A stretch of 64,000 nucleotides of DNA from Climacium dendroides (Eukaryota > Streptophyta > Bryopsida > Hypnales > Climaciaceae), in contig OX467092.1 in NCBI GenBank assembly GCA_950106755.1, positions 6,944,001 through 7,008,000 on the forward strand, written 5' to 3'. A model generated the notes under the pieces. The model saw only the letters and a list, made by a program, of their open reading frames with translations. It had not been told where the DNA came from and searched no databases. This document shows, piece after piece, positions 13,001 through 23,824 of the stretch; position 1 is the stretch's first letter; each line of letters starts with the position of its first letter. The translations under genes and the position numbers were made by a program.

Positions 13001-13402
13001 ATGCCAGCTCGCAATTCGAGCCCTCACAAGGCCCTAAATAGCCCTCCAAATTCATGACCGGTGGGGATGCTTACATTCCACTGGATTCTATCCTCGTCCT
13101 CCGAGACCACAGCTTTCCTTGCAGCAAGCATTCCATCCCTCAACCGTCCCTCGGAGCTTTTGTTACACACCTCTCCCCGTTTTGAATGTGTGCAAGGGAT
13201 GCGAGCTTCCACGAAACCTAGAATTAGCAAGAACAAAGTTAGTAATCCAGACCTGTAAGACCAAATTCGCGCTTGATAGCATTAGATTTAGCTTAATATC
13301 CAAGAGTTGGCTTATGTTTGGAGAGTGGTGCACGCCCTGGCCATTTCGAATCAGCCAGAGCTGAAATTTTTGTTATAATTGAAATTGGGAGAGGTGAGAG
13401 CC

Positions 13403-14981
13403 ATGGCGTCGGCCTCCACTCTTTCCCGGCACCCCATGGCGTCGTCCGTGGCAATGCTCTCAGGAGCGAAGTTGGTTCACCGGAGCGCTGTGAGTTTCAG
13501 GTGTAGGGTGGGGAGAAGATTGGCCACCACCGTGGTTGCGGACGTCAACACTGCAGAGCAGCCGCGAGCAGATCACGCCGTGGTTTCCAGTGGCGATGAT
13601 CGACTGGAGATTTGCCGGGTGATTAATGGAATGTGGCAGACCAGCGGTGGGTGGGGCAGAATTGAGCGAGACGATGCTGTCGACGCCATGCTGCGCCATG
13701 TGAATGCCGGCTTTGATACTTTCGACATGGCCGATCATTGTAATTCATTTCTTCCTCCACCAGTTTCCCCCTCCAATTTTTCATGTCCCTGTATCTCTGC
13801 ATTCTTAAACAATGACGGGGAGTAATATCTCTACTTGGCGTGAATCTGGCTTTGGAGCTCTATGATACATGGCTGTACTGGAATCTGGCTATGGAGATCT
13901 TGATACTTGACTTTAGGGACACTTCACAATTTTTCAAAAGACTGCGCTGCAATTTATTACACGGGCAATCATAAATCTGACAGTTCGGTTCAATATTGAA
14001 CTTTGAAGTCACGTTTCTAGGTTATTTCGGTTTAATTCTGAACTGTTGAAATTGCAGAATCCTGGACGAATTTGCGAACCTGACATGTGCTCATTGCCTT
14101 GGTTCTTGTGGCTTGATGATGTCGCAGACGGGCCAGCCGAGGACTTATACGGGCTCTTCATTAATAGGGTGAGGCGGGAGCGGGGAGACGAGCCTGCATC
14201 GCAAGTGCGCGGGCTAACCAAATGGGTGCCCCCGCCAGTGAAGATGACTCGAGCGTACGTAGAATCCAACATAGACCGCTCCCGGAAACGCATGGACGTG
14301 AAGGCCTTGGACATGCTGCAGTTCCATTGGTGGGACTACGCGGACAAGGGTTATCTCGACGCTTTAAAGCACTTGGCAGATTTAAAAGAGGAGGGCAAGA
14401 TCAAGACGTTGGCGTTGACCAATTTCGACACCAAGCGCTTGCAGCTAATTCTGGAGAATCAAATCCCGATCGTGAGCAACCAAGTGCAGCATTCCCTGGT
14501 AGACATGCGTCCGCAGGCTCACATGGCGGATCTTTGCAACACGATGGGAGTGAAATTGATCACATATGGGACCGTGATGGGCGGCTTGTTATCGGAGAAA
14601 TTTCTGGATGCCAACATCTCCGTTCCTTTAGCTGGTCCACCTCTAGACACTCCGTCCCTCAACAAGTACAAGCGAATGGTGGACGCTTGGGGTGGATGGA
14701 ACCTGTTTCAGGAGCTTCTGAGGGAGGTGAAGACGGTGTCCAAGAAGCATGGGGTGTCCATGGCCACTGTGGCTGTAAGGTACATTCTCGACCAACCTGC
14801 GGTGGCGGGCTCTATGATTGGCGTCAGATTAGGACTCAAAGAGCATATCAAAGATTCTCAAGCCATTTTCAAGCTCCAGCTGGATGAGGACGACTACAAT
14901 AGAATCAAGAGCGTTACTAGCAGAGGGAGGGATTTGCAAGATATGATCGGGGATTGTGGGGATGAGTACCGTAGAGCTTAA
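13403..14981 (+). CDS. Plastid-type aldo/keto reductase (2 exons)
   Basis: Exon 1 is 13403-13739 and exon 2 is 14128-14981. The 388-bp intron has GT/AG borders and splits the Tyr codon of the DHYGPAED motif, giving a 396-residue protein. Residues 1-45 are rich in Ser, Arg and Ala with almost no acidic residues, as in a chloroplast transit peptide. The ATG at 13403 lies in a good plant start context (GCCATGG); an in-frame ATG at 13379 is less likely. The AKR tetrad is visible: Asp108 and Tyr113 (FDMADHYG), Lys144 (GLTKW) and His179 (LQFHWW). C-terminal parts (SMIGVRLGLKEHI, GDCGDEYRR) match the plant and bacterial NAD(P)-linked oxidoreductase family. It should reduce a carbonyl or aldehyde using NADPH in the plastid stroma. 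The substrate is unknown. Confidence 0.93.
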
Positions 14982-16329
14982 GCGGGTTTGCCTCAAATCC
15001 CAACATTGTGTAAGCATTTGTAAATTACTGCGCTTACCTCTGGCGATCGTCCTTCCCTTGTTGAGTGTCGATTTCAATTCTGTAGAGACCAATCACGATC
15101 TTTATGAAGCAATGCTAAGGGATAACGTAGAAGTAAAGATTTCAAGAAGTAAATTTATTCCGAAGGAAGTAAAACAGAATGGTTAGATTAAGCGGAATAC
15201 AGCTACTTCTAGTTACAATCTGCTTCCAAGCAGGTACACTGGATTGGGACTTCCAAATGCCAGCGAAAACTTCTGCTTCTACCTTTATTACGTCATGGCA
15301 TTGCACTACAGTAACTAGTGGAACTGGAACTGGAAGGACAAGAAAAGAGTATTTTACAAATGCATCTATGCGACCTGCACCTCGAGAGATCAAAGGTTCT
15401 CACAAGTTTGGAATTCACTCAAGCAATTTTTCTAAATTCGTATTCAGGTGCGCCGTGTCCTGCGAATAGAAAATGCTCCAAGGAACGCCTGTTTGGCATG
15501 ATACCTCCACGCAAAATAGACTCCTGCTGGATTGATGCAGACCAAATGTCATTCCTGCGCCGAAGGTTTTCAAGTATCCTTGGCCTCCATAGTATGTTTT
15601 CCTGCAATGAAATTGTGGTAATTAGAGTTCACATGCCCTGTGGCCTCCCCACAATTATTCCAGCTTAACACGTGCTAACATATCTCATGTCAATTTTTTA
15701 TTTATTTTTAAGCTAGTTAGGAACTTTCCTGTCTGCTGAGTCAGAGGTCCATAAAACTACAAACATGACAACCCCTTTTGTGAGGGCTTTCTAATTATAT
15801 TACAAATCCTTCTATCTATTTCAATGTATGGTCTGTGCGAAATCCACTAATTGCTTGTTCTCCTAATTCCTATACTTGATTAGGACAAACATATTTTACA
15901 TTTCAATATTATCCACTTCATAAGTCAAAATTGAGTGAAAGTATGATCGAGTAATCCACTTATCGAGGTTTGACTATGACTGTGAGCTTCGCCTGTAAGT
16001 CACAGCGACCCGTGTTCTTTACAAGATAAGGTTGAAAAGTTTCCAAGAAACCTTGATTTTTTCTTTTCTACATTCTGCAATTTTGAGTCACAAAATTTCT
16101 TGAAAATCTTAAATATCTTCCACGCAGTGGGTCGGAAAGGCAAAAAACTAATGCTCAGACCTCCTCCCCGAGGGCTTCCCAATGGCACCAACTACCAAGC
16201 ACGCCCCTTAGCTAGCAGTCGCAGAGATCCGAGGTACCATCACAAAGAAAACAAATAATAATGATAGTCTAGAAATAAAGCATTCAGAACAGCCGTTAAC
16301 AGTGAGGTGTGGTAACAGAGTAAACAGAT
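14982..16329. other. 3' flank of the reductase gene; no gene supported
   Basis: Composition is intermediate and several short open frames overlap in different frames. On the minus strand near 15418-15600 two frames read as plausible peptide (for example GGQGYLKTFGAGMTFGLHQ), preceded by a possible TTGCAG acceptor. Neither frame matches a family I recognise, and the 3' UTR of the reductase is a simpler explanation for at least part of it. Confidence 0.35.
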
Positions 16330-16539
16330 TCAATGATTCAGTTTGAATGGCATGTTGACGAGTCTGCAAGTAGCTTCAGGAGTTACCTCCATGATACTTG
16401 ACTCGGGCAACGGACACTGAATAGGCTGGTCAAGCTCGAAGGGCTCTCGGAGCACTTCAGCAGGTTGAAAGGAGTCAAAAACTGCCTCACTCTGCAGTGA
16501 TGCTGCAGGACTAATCCTCGTCATACCGACTCTGTCATC
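16330..16539 (-). CDS. Candidate terminal exon of an unknown minus-strand gene
   Basis: A TGTGCAG acceptor at 16540 is followed by 69 codons and a stop. The peptide is mixed in composition (DDRVGMTRISPAASLQSEAV, then PFELDQPIQCPLPESSIM) and looks more protein-like than the surrounding frames. I do not recognise the family, and the upstream exons could not be identified with confidence. It could also be a chance open frame. Confidence 0.3.
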   Translation of the reverse strand, partial: DDRVGMTRISPAASLQSEAVFDSFQPAEVLREPFELDQPIQCPLPESSIMEVTPEATCRLVNMPFKLNH

Positions 16540-18990
16540 CTGCACATTGATCACGCCATGTCATGTCAATTAATAAGACGATTGAAAAATTGTCAAGTAT
16601 TTCAGACAGCAATCGAGACAATAAGAGAGGTGCATGTAAGGAGAGGCGGATGAACATATTGAGTTTAGTCATTCTTCAGGCTGCAACTAAAGCTCTTAGA
16701 TTACTTCCCATTCAAAACCAGCCCCGTCTATCTTAACTCTTAATATCACACCAAGCCCCCTCAGACTGACTTTTCAGTGTATTTTGAAAACTGCGACGTT
16801 TAAGGTACTTGCAACCAACAACGAACTCAACTTCCCATAATCTATTGCGAAGGAAATCCATTTCCCCTCGGTAGATTAGCATAACACTAGATGAATTACG
16901 AGCTCTGCAACGGTCATCAAAGCCACAATAGACAGGGTGGGGAGAAGTATCAGGTAAGAAGCACCGAAGCGAAAGCCTGGAGAATTCGATAGTCAAATTG
17001 AGAGCAGATCTCGACAGAGACGAACGATTCAATTCTAAGAAACTATCTCTCACTCATTCTACGTTGCAGAGCTCCGAGAAGCTTCTAAAACATCTCTTCA
17101 GGCCTACTCGCCAGTATATGTCCTATGTACTAAAAGAACCTCGTCATGATCTTGATTTATCATTCGAGGCAAATCTCATAGAGTCGGATATCAGTAGCTA
17201 ATTGGACGAGTCAAACCTACATCAAAACTTGTATTTCCTTGTTTTTCGAGCCAAGTCAAATCGTGTCGTTATAAAGATCCCCTCTCTCTACTAGGGAGAC
17301 ATCGATTTTCACTATCCAGGTTGAGGTGATCTACACGTTGGAACGTGTGTAGCGAGCACGAAGGAAATAAACAAAGAAAAAACACAGCGTGACTCATTTA
17401 TCAAGAAAGCAGATGAAGTGAGAACCAACACAAACATGATCAGGTTTCAACGCCCCCACTTGACGTGGCCTCACTCGTCACTTGGAAAGAATCGATAATA
17501 TTGAAACACGGGAAGGATGTCAATCACGAACGTGTGGCGTCACTAACCGAGAAGTACTTCGAGCGGAGCGCATTAGCGCGCCCGCGCGGGGACTTCGCGA
17601 AGACTCCCACCATGTCCACTGCACTCGAATAATGCAGCTTCTCCAGACTTAACGTCCTTCACGGCAAGGTAAAACCATCTTGCATCTGCTTCAGGACATC
17701 AAACAAGAAACATCAGCATGCACAGCTCGAAAAGGAGGACACTACACAAGATTAACTGAAACTTATTCAAAACCGAAAAGGTAGACACCTTGACTGCGTC
17801 AGGCAGTGCTGACCGAGACCAAGACGCCAAAGCACCTTAAACACGAATCTTGTCCAGCATCTCTCTTCAGAAATAAAGAATCTCCACCTAACAAAGGTCA
17901 TTCCGTCAAGCAGTACGTTTCTCCTTGGATAACGATACACGCACCTGTAGAAACGAAAGCCGTCGATGACCTCGGAGGAAGACAAAACCTGCGCGAGCTT
18001 TTGTCCTCGGTCCAAATCCAAAAAAAAATAAAACAAAGACTCATCAGATCGGAAAAAAACTCAAGAAACGCTCACTCCAGGACGATCCAAAACGACAACG
18101 GCACCTCAAGTAGGTCGTCACATGTAGCCATTGCAGAACGACATGGTAGCACATGATAGGCCTTCGTCCCATACTCGATGCCAAGATACTCCCAGACTTG
18201 CAGCGATTGCTCCCATCCCGTGCAATCACAGATCACCTCATCGGGTGCCGAAACTTGCTCTTCGGTCCCACAGGGCGTGAATACAAATACAGGATTTCCT
18301 ACATCGGTATCCTACAAAAAGCGCCCGCATCTTAACTTACTTTTGCACAAAATTTCATGTAGAAGTAGTGATTGCCTCAAAACTCGCGTCCATCACAGAT
18401 TCACAAATTTAGTCGTCGTTTTCGTCCACTAGCTTCTTCGAAGCTGTAGTGCTTCCAAACACGCTATTTCCGCAGTAGAATAGAATCCTCAGTTTTAAAA
18501 ATTCAAAAAGAACAGCATCATGATGGCGCATTGTATTTTTTTTCATTTGAGTCGGACAAAGAAAAGCAACACTACTGTAAAAGCAAACATACTGCCTCCA
18601 TAGAATCGGGACTCGAAGCTGGCCATCATCGCGTGAAATTGCGGAGAAAGTCGGTACTCCATCATGAAGGTGAATGAAAAAGTACGCAACAATGGCACGA
18701 TTGAGAACTGAATGAATGCCTTCACCTTTTGATGAACAGCACGGATCACGGCAGCTTTCCGTGCGGTGAACGCAGAAATCGCGGTGAGAGCATCTTGCTA
18801 CTGGTTTGCGAGATAAAGACACTGACGGGGAAAGTGAAGTCTCATGATAGTGATTTGAACGTTTGCTTCTTCCCCCCGGCGGCTTTATTTAAATTGGAGC
18901 TTTCTGTTCAACGGGCTGCAGTGAGAATTGTATTCACATCCGGGTCCAATGACACATGGCACTCCCAATTTGGATAATTATTGTGTCTTA
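16540..18990. other. Gene-like composition, content unresolved
   Basis: The region is more GC-rich than the repeat deserts and has a short very GC-rich core near 17560-17610 (GCGCGCCCGCGCGGGG). That suggests a promoter or 5' UTR. Overlapping open frames on both strands (for example minus 18409-18822) are Cys/Phe/Ser-rich and match nothing I recognise. A non-coding transcript or an intron-rich gene with short exons is possible. Confidence 0.3.
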
Positions 18991-19021
18991 ACCCTTGAAT
19001 GTCAATGAGGACTTTTTGGCA

Positions 19022-19180
19022 TCCAATGGATGACAAAGAATCCTTTTTTCAGTAGGATAGAAGCGAAACTATTTGTCCAATGGATGACAAGAGAATCTTT
19101 CCAGTAGGACAAAAGTAAACTATTCGTCTAATGGATGATAGAGAATCTTTTCAGCAAGACAAAAGTAAAACTATTCGTCT
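19022..19180. repeat. Tandem repeat of 51-54 bp, three copies
   Basis: Copies starting near 19023, 19077 and 19128 share CCAATGGATGACAA, GAATCTTT, CAGTAGGACAAAAG and AAACTATTCGTC. Small differences show moderate age. It lies at the border between the GC-balanced region and the AT-rich transposon-rich stretch. Confidence 0.85.
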
Positions 19181-20377
19181 TTGGAATTTTGTTGTGAAAA
19201 GGAGAGGTCTTCTATAGTACTTTGACTTTTAATGAATGTTTTAGCAGTTTTGTATGCAAATGATTGACACGGTAACCAAAGAGATGATTTCCATAGTTAC
19301 TAGTCCATACTTTTAAGGGTTGACTTATACATCTAAAGATTGGTTTATAGTAGGGCTGGACCCAAGGCCTTCTTGAATTTTCAAAGAAAAGATTGGTAGA
19401 GAGATAGGCATGGTTCAAATTGGATTCACACTTTGGCCAAAGCCCATGCCATTTTTCATAAATGAAAGGTTTGCTTAGAATCCTACACGGCCAAAGTAGA
19501 TAATGTTTTTTCAAGTTTCATGGAGCTTTTTTCTTCACCACCTCTTCGAAGTAGGCCTAATGGATTTATAGGAGACCATGGCAAACTAGAAACTCACAAC
19601 TATAGATTTTGTCTATTTAATTGATTCTGTGGTCAACAATGTTAGATTTAATAATAAATAGATGTGGCCTATCTATTGTCTCTCTTGGATTTATACCCAA
19701 ACTATGCAAAGTGCCATTACTATTTTCTGTCTTGGACTCTTCTTTGCATGATCACATGACTCACATTTAACAAAGTGGGATTCATATCTTAAAGTATTTT
19801 GGGTCCTTAATTAGGCCTTAGTGTAAACCAGACCTAAGAAGTTGCAAAATGGCCACATATTCAATATCTAAGAAGTTGTCGTATTTGAGTGTCATAAGAC
19901 ATAGATGCTAAAATGACATCCAAATGAAATATGTTTATTGTTGAATTTTTAATCTAGTGGTGTACATCCTTCCATCTTTTAGTGCATCATTCATATTCTA
20001 AGGGTTACAATTGCCTACAAACCTTTAAGGGTTGATGAATTGAAAAACACAAGGTTTTTCGTTTTGGAAAGAATGAAGGCAAAAATAATCTTCTAAAATC
20101 AATTTTTGAAATTAAAAATGACTCCGTTCCCAAGTTAAATATGCCTCCTATTTACTAAAATATTTTCACCATTAGAATTGACATTTCACAATTTCAAATC
20201 AAATTTATTAGCAATTTAGTTTTTTCTTCCTTTTCCTTCTTCCTTTCACTAGTTTGGAGAAATAAAAGATAGTCATGAGATTTTTTTGGATTATTTTTTT
20301 TCTTGTGTATTCTCAATTCATTTTCCAATCTGTTGTCAAAATGTGAAAGTTGTTGGACGTTATTTTAAAAAAAAATA

Positions 20378-21034
20378 CTAGCAGTTGGTGCTTACTTTGC
20401 TACGCATTAACTATATTACTTTCATCAATTTCTCATGTGATAGAATGTAGTATGTATAATTTTTAAATGAAAATATTGACATCTTCATACAGTATTCTTT
20501 GGAAATATATTTATTTATTGTGCAATAGAAAGTAATTAAAGAAAATCTTTACATCATAATTTTCACAAAAAAATCTTTGCAAACATGAAAACATTGTAAG
20601 GACACCACCACTTAATAAAAAATTTCACTCACAAACAATGATGACCAAAATTGAAGAATCGAAATGCAAATTTTTGTTAAATTGCAAAGACTTTGTAAAT
20701 ACTTTGTTGTAAAATCCAAAATTGCTTCAATTTAACAAAGCTTCAAATCATTTGGTAGTAAGAAAAGAACATTAGAATTGAGAACATTCAAAGCTTAGAG
20801 GAAATAAAATGACATGTGAAGCATTGAAATATGAAACCTCCATAATATCACTATTCCTTTGTAATATCACATTTTTACACTGTGTGATATTATAGAGGCG
20901 AAATGGCCATTGGAACTTTATAATATCATATTGTGTAGAAATGTGATATTGCAAAGGGATTGAACCCTTGTAATATCACACAGTGTAAAAATGTGATATT
21001 ACGAAAGGCCTTGAGATTTTAGTAGTATTATTGA
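20378..21034 (-). mobile_element. Non-autonomous Helitron, copy A
   Basis: Read on the minus strand it begins TCAATAATACTACTAAAATC and ends with the hairpin-bearing terminus GCGTAGCAAAGTAAGCACC and CTAG, followed by T. A 5' TC and a 3' CTAG next to a short hairpin are Helitron signatures. The copy at 48920-49509 matches over nearly its whole length in the opposite orientation. The 5' half contains repeated GTGATATTACA/TGTAATATCAC motifs that form several palindromes. The host base next to the 5' end is not the expected A, so this end may be slightly misplaced or mutated. Confidence 0.7.
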
Positions 21035-21096
21035 AATACCAAATTTCAACTTTGGAATACCAAATTTCAACTTTGGAATATCAAATTTCAACTTTG
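21034..21096. repeat. 21-bp tandem repeat, three copies
   Basis: Three copies of GAATACCAAATTTCAACTTTG follow each other at 21034, 21055 and 21076, with one or two base changes. The array starts at the end of Helitron copy A. Confidence 0.9.
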
Positions 21097-23437
21097 GAAT
21101 TAATTAGAAAATAGATGTTTTGACTTGAGACATTAGGATCTTGCAATTGATGGGGATATTTTCTTAAAATTTTTAGGATGATATACTTGGTTAAGTTGAA
21201 TAAAAGTTTTGAGGATTGAATTCATCAAAAATTTATTAAAAATGGAAATCTTGGTCATATCAAGAATGAGTATTTTAAACTAGTTTTGAGGATCATTGCA
21301 AGAAACACCAGTATTGTTTATTTGTTATAGGGGAGTCCTTGAGCTTTGTATTATAATAATTTTTAATAATAATTTGTAGGAACTTGAATTTTTTTTCTCG
21401 AAATGGTAATCATATCTCATATTTTTTAAACTAAAAATATATATTAAAAATCAATTTAATTAATTTTTCATGTTTTTAATTTTAGATGATTTTAGTATTG
21501 TGTAATTCCCTAAATTAATGAACTAGAGCTGAAATTTTGGTGGTCTATTCTAATGATAAGTGCATATGTTTCTACTAAGGCATTTCAAAATAAATTATTT
21601 TATGTCCTCCACATTCATGCAAGGAGGGCTTCTTTGCCCACACACTTTTGAACATTGAAGATGGTTTCAAGACTTTGTTTTTGGTATAATCTCTTCACTA
21701 TGAAGTCCTCCCCAATAGTTGATTTTCAATTTTTTTGTAAATTGATTTTCTTATTTAAAAAAAATTAAAATGTCAAAGTGTCTATTTTCTTTAAAAATTT
21801 CTAACACTCTATTTCTACATTAGACACATTTCTAATGTAACATGTTCATGTTCTATTGGTCATCATTGTTGACATAAAAAACAAGGTTGTTACATTGGAT
21901 ATGGAACAAAATCCATCAACTTAAACACGAGCTCCTACTAGTGCAAACACCATTTTTTGGCATCATAGTAATTTTTGGCAGCTTACTACAAATGGAACTT
22001 TTATTTCTTTTATTTGAAAATTTCACACAACATGTGCTTGAGGAATATCTTTAAGGCTCAACAATTTTCAAAACTTTTAACTATATGCTTAAATAGTTAT
22101 TGCATGATATGTAATTTTCAACATTTAGCAGGTAGTCCAGACAACCCCAAAAACTTCTTTAAAATCACTTTTGTAAGAAATAAAAATTTGAAATTGGCTC
22201 TCTAGATTTATATATACATAAAAAGCTTTGAATCATTCCATTTCAATTAACGAGATGAAAGTTACAAGGAGTTTTAATTTGCGGATAGGTATGGTTCAAC
22301 CCATGCTCAGAGTTTGAAGATCTTCCTTTTTTTTGGTGTTTTCTTGTTGGAGATTTGATGGTGGTGCATGGTCAAAGCTTAAATAAAAGCAAAACAAGAG
22401 AGTGAGCAACCCAAATTAAAGAAAAGTGTGCTTGCAAAGAAAACAACAACTTGTAGTTGTCTTCTGAAACAGTCATGCGCTTAGAGTGACAAATTTTTTT
22501 CTTAGTGATAGACTTTCCATTACTATAGCAAAATCTCTCAAGCAATTTAAGATCTTTTTTAATTGAAATTTGTGGGCCAAGGTGTCATGGGAAAAAAAAC
22601 CCGCATTTTTGACGCACTAAACTTCTCAACGGTGGGAAAATTTCATCCAACAATGGCTGGGATTTGAAATAGGCAAGCCACCATGGGTTTGTTGTGGGGG
22701 ATTGGCCACCCCATGGTGGCAATGTTCTTAGACCCCATACAAAATCATTTCTTTTTGTATAGAATTCTTTTTTGTTAATTAGATTTAGAATTTTCAAAAT
22801 TTTGTTTTAGGTGATTAGGAATATTTTGCAAACTTTAGGAGATCGATGGTCCTCCTGCTTTACCACATCACAATATAGAGTCTACAAAATCTAGTGTCAC
22901 CCCCAAAGCAGGGCCTTCTAGGCTTTATTTAAGCTTTGATTAGGCCCAAATCAACCTTTAATGTAGTTCTCAAGGCTTTAATGTAGTGATACAAGTACTC
23001 CTAGCTTTACTAGTGCCTTGCTATACTGTGTATGTGTGGCATGTATATGGTGTGGTATGTCACTACAAATGAATTAAATTATTTTCCATTGGATTTTTTT
23101 GAGGATTCAAATTATTTTCATTAATATTTCTACACTATTCAAATATGCCATGTTATAATTTTTGAAAATTTCATTATATGCCATATCTATTCATATTTTG
23201 ATTTATTTTTTAATGAACTTGATCCAAACATAGGATAATATATGATAAATCTAAGTTTTGCATGTTTGAAACGTATGTAGAAGGGTGCACATGGTCTTAT
23301 TAATTATTGTAAAAATCCCTTAGGTTGCAATTAGAGGCTTTGTTTGATTTCACTTTGAGTTTTTTGCCATATTTACCCCTAAAGTCCCAAGGTCATTTTT
23401 TTGGGTCAAAAACTATTCAAAATTATCATTGCAATGC
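21097..23437. other. AT-rich spacer with a dispersed repeat
   Basis: No gene seen. About 21980-22290 is a diverged direct copy of about 37600-37860; both hold CACAACATGTG, then AAATTTGAAATTG and AATCATTC. The shared segment has no coding signal. It is probably part of an old unclassified transposon. Confidence 0.45.
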
Positions 23438-23460
23438 AAACAACAACAACAACAACAACA

Positions 23461-23529
<69 letters not shown>
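23438..23529. repeat. (CAA)n-(TAA)n microsatellite
   Basis: About eight CAA units are followed by more than twenty AAT/TAA units without interruption. The translated run of Thr and Asn is an artefact of this trinucleotide repeat. Confidence 0.97.
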
Positions 23530-23824
23530 TTTCCTAGATTTTTAATTCAAGTTTTTTTCCGAGAGGTAAACTTGAAAAGATTATCTAGTATACCATCACA
23601 TTACACAATATGTGAGTTGATTTGGAATGAAAAGACCAAAACTATGACTACGTAGACACAATTGGTAGTATTTCTTATAATACCATTGACATATATATCA
23701 TAATTTATGGCCTTTCAGAAATAATTTGGTGAGATTAATTTCAATATGCTTATTCACTTCTAAATTTTTAATTTTTTTTCCAAAGAAATGGTGGAATTAA
23801 AAGGCAAAGGAAGAATACAACTAA

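Noticed and set aside
14222..14887. 221-residue frame overlapping the reductase
   Set aside because: It is an out-of-frame shadow of exon 2, which has clear AKR motifs.
18409..18822. 137-residue minus-strand frame
   Set aside because: Cys/Phe/Ser-rich with another open frame on the same strand in a different phase; no domain seen.
23401..23655. Poly-Thr/Asn protein
   Set aside because: Translation of a (CAA)n-(TAA)n microsatellite.
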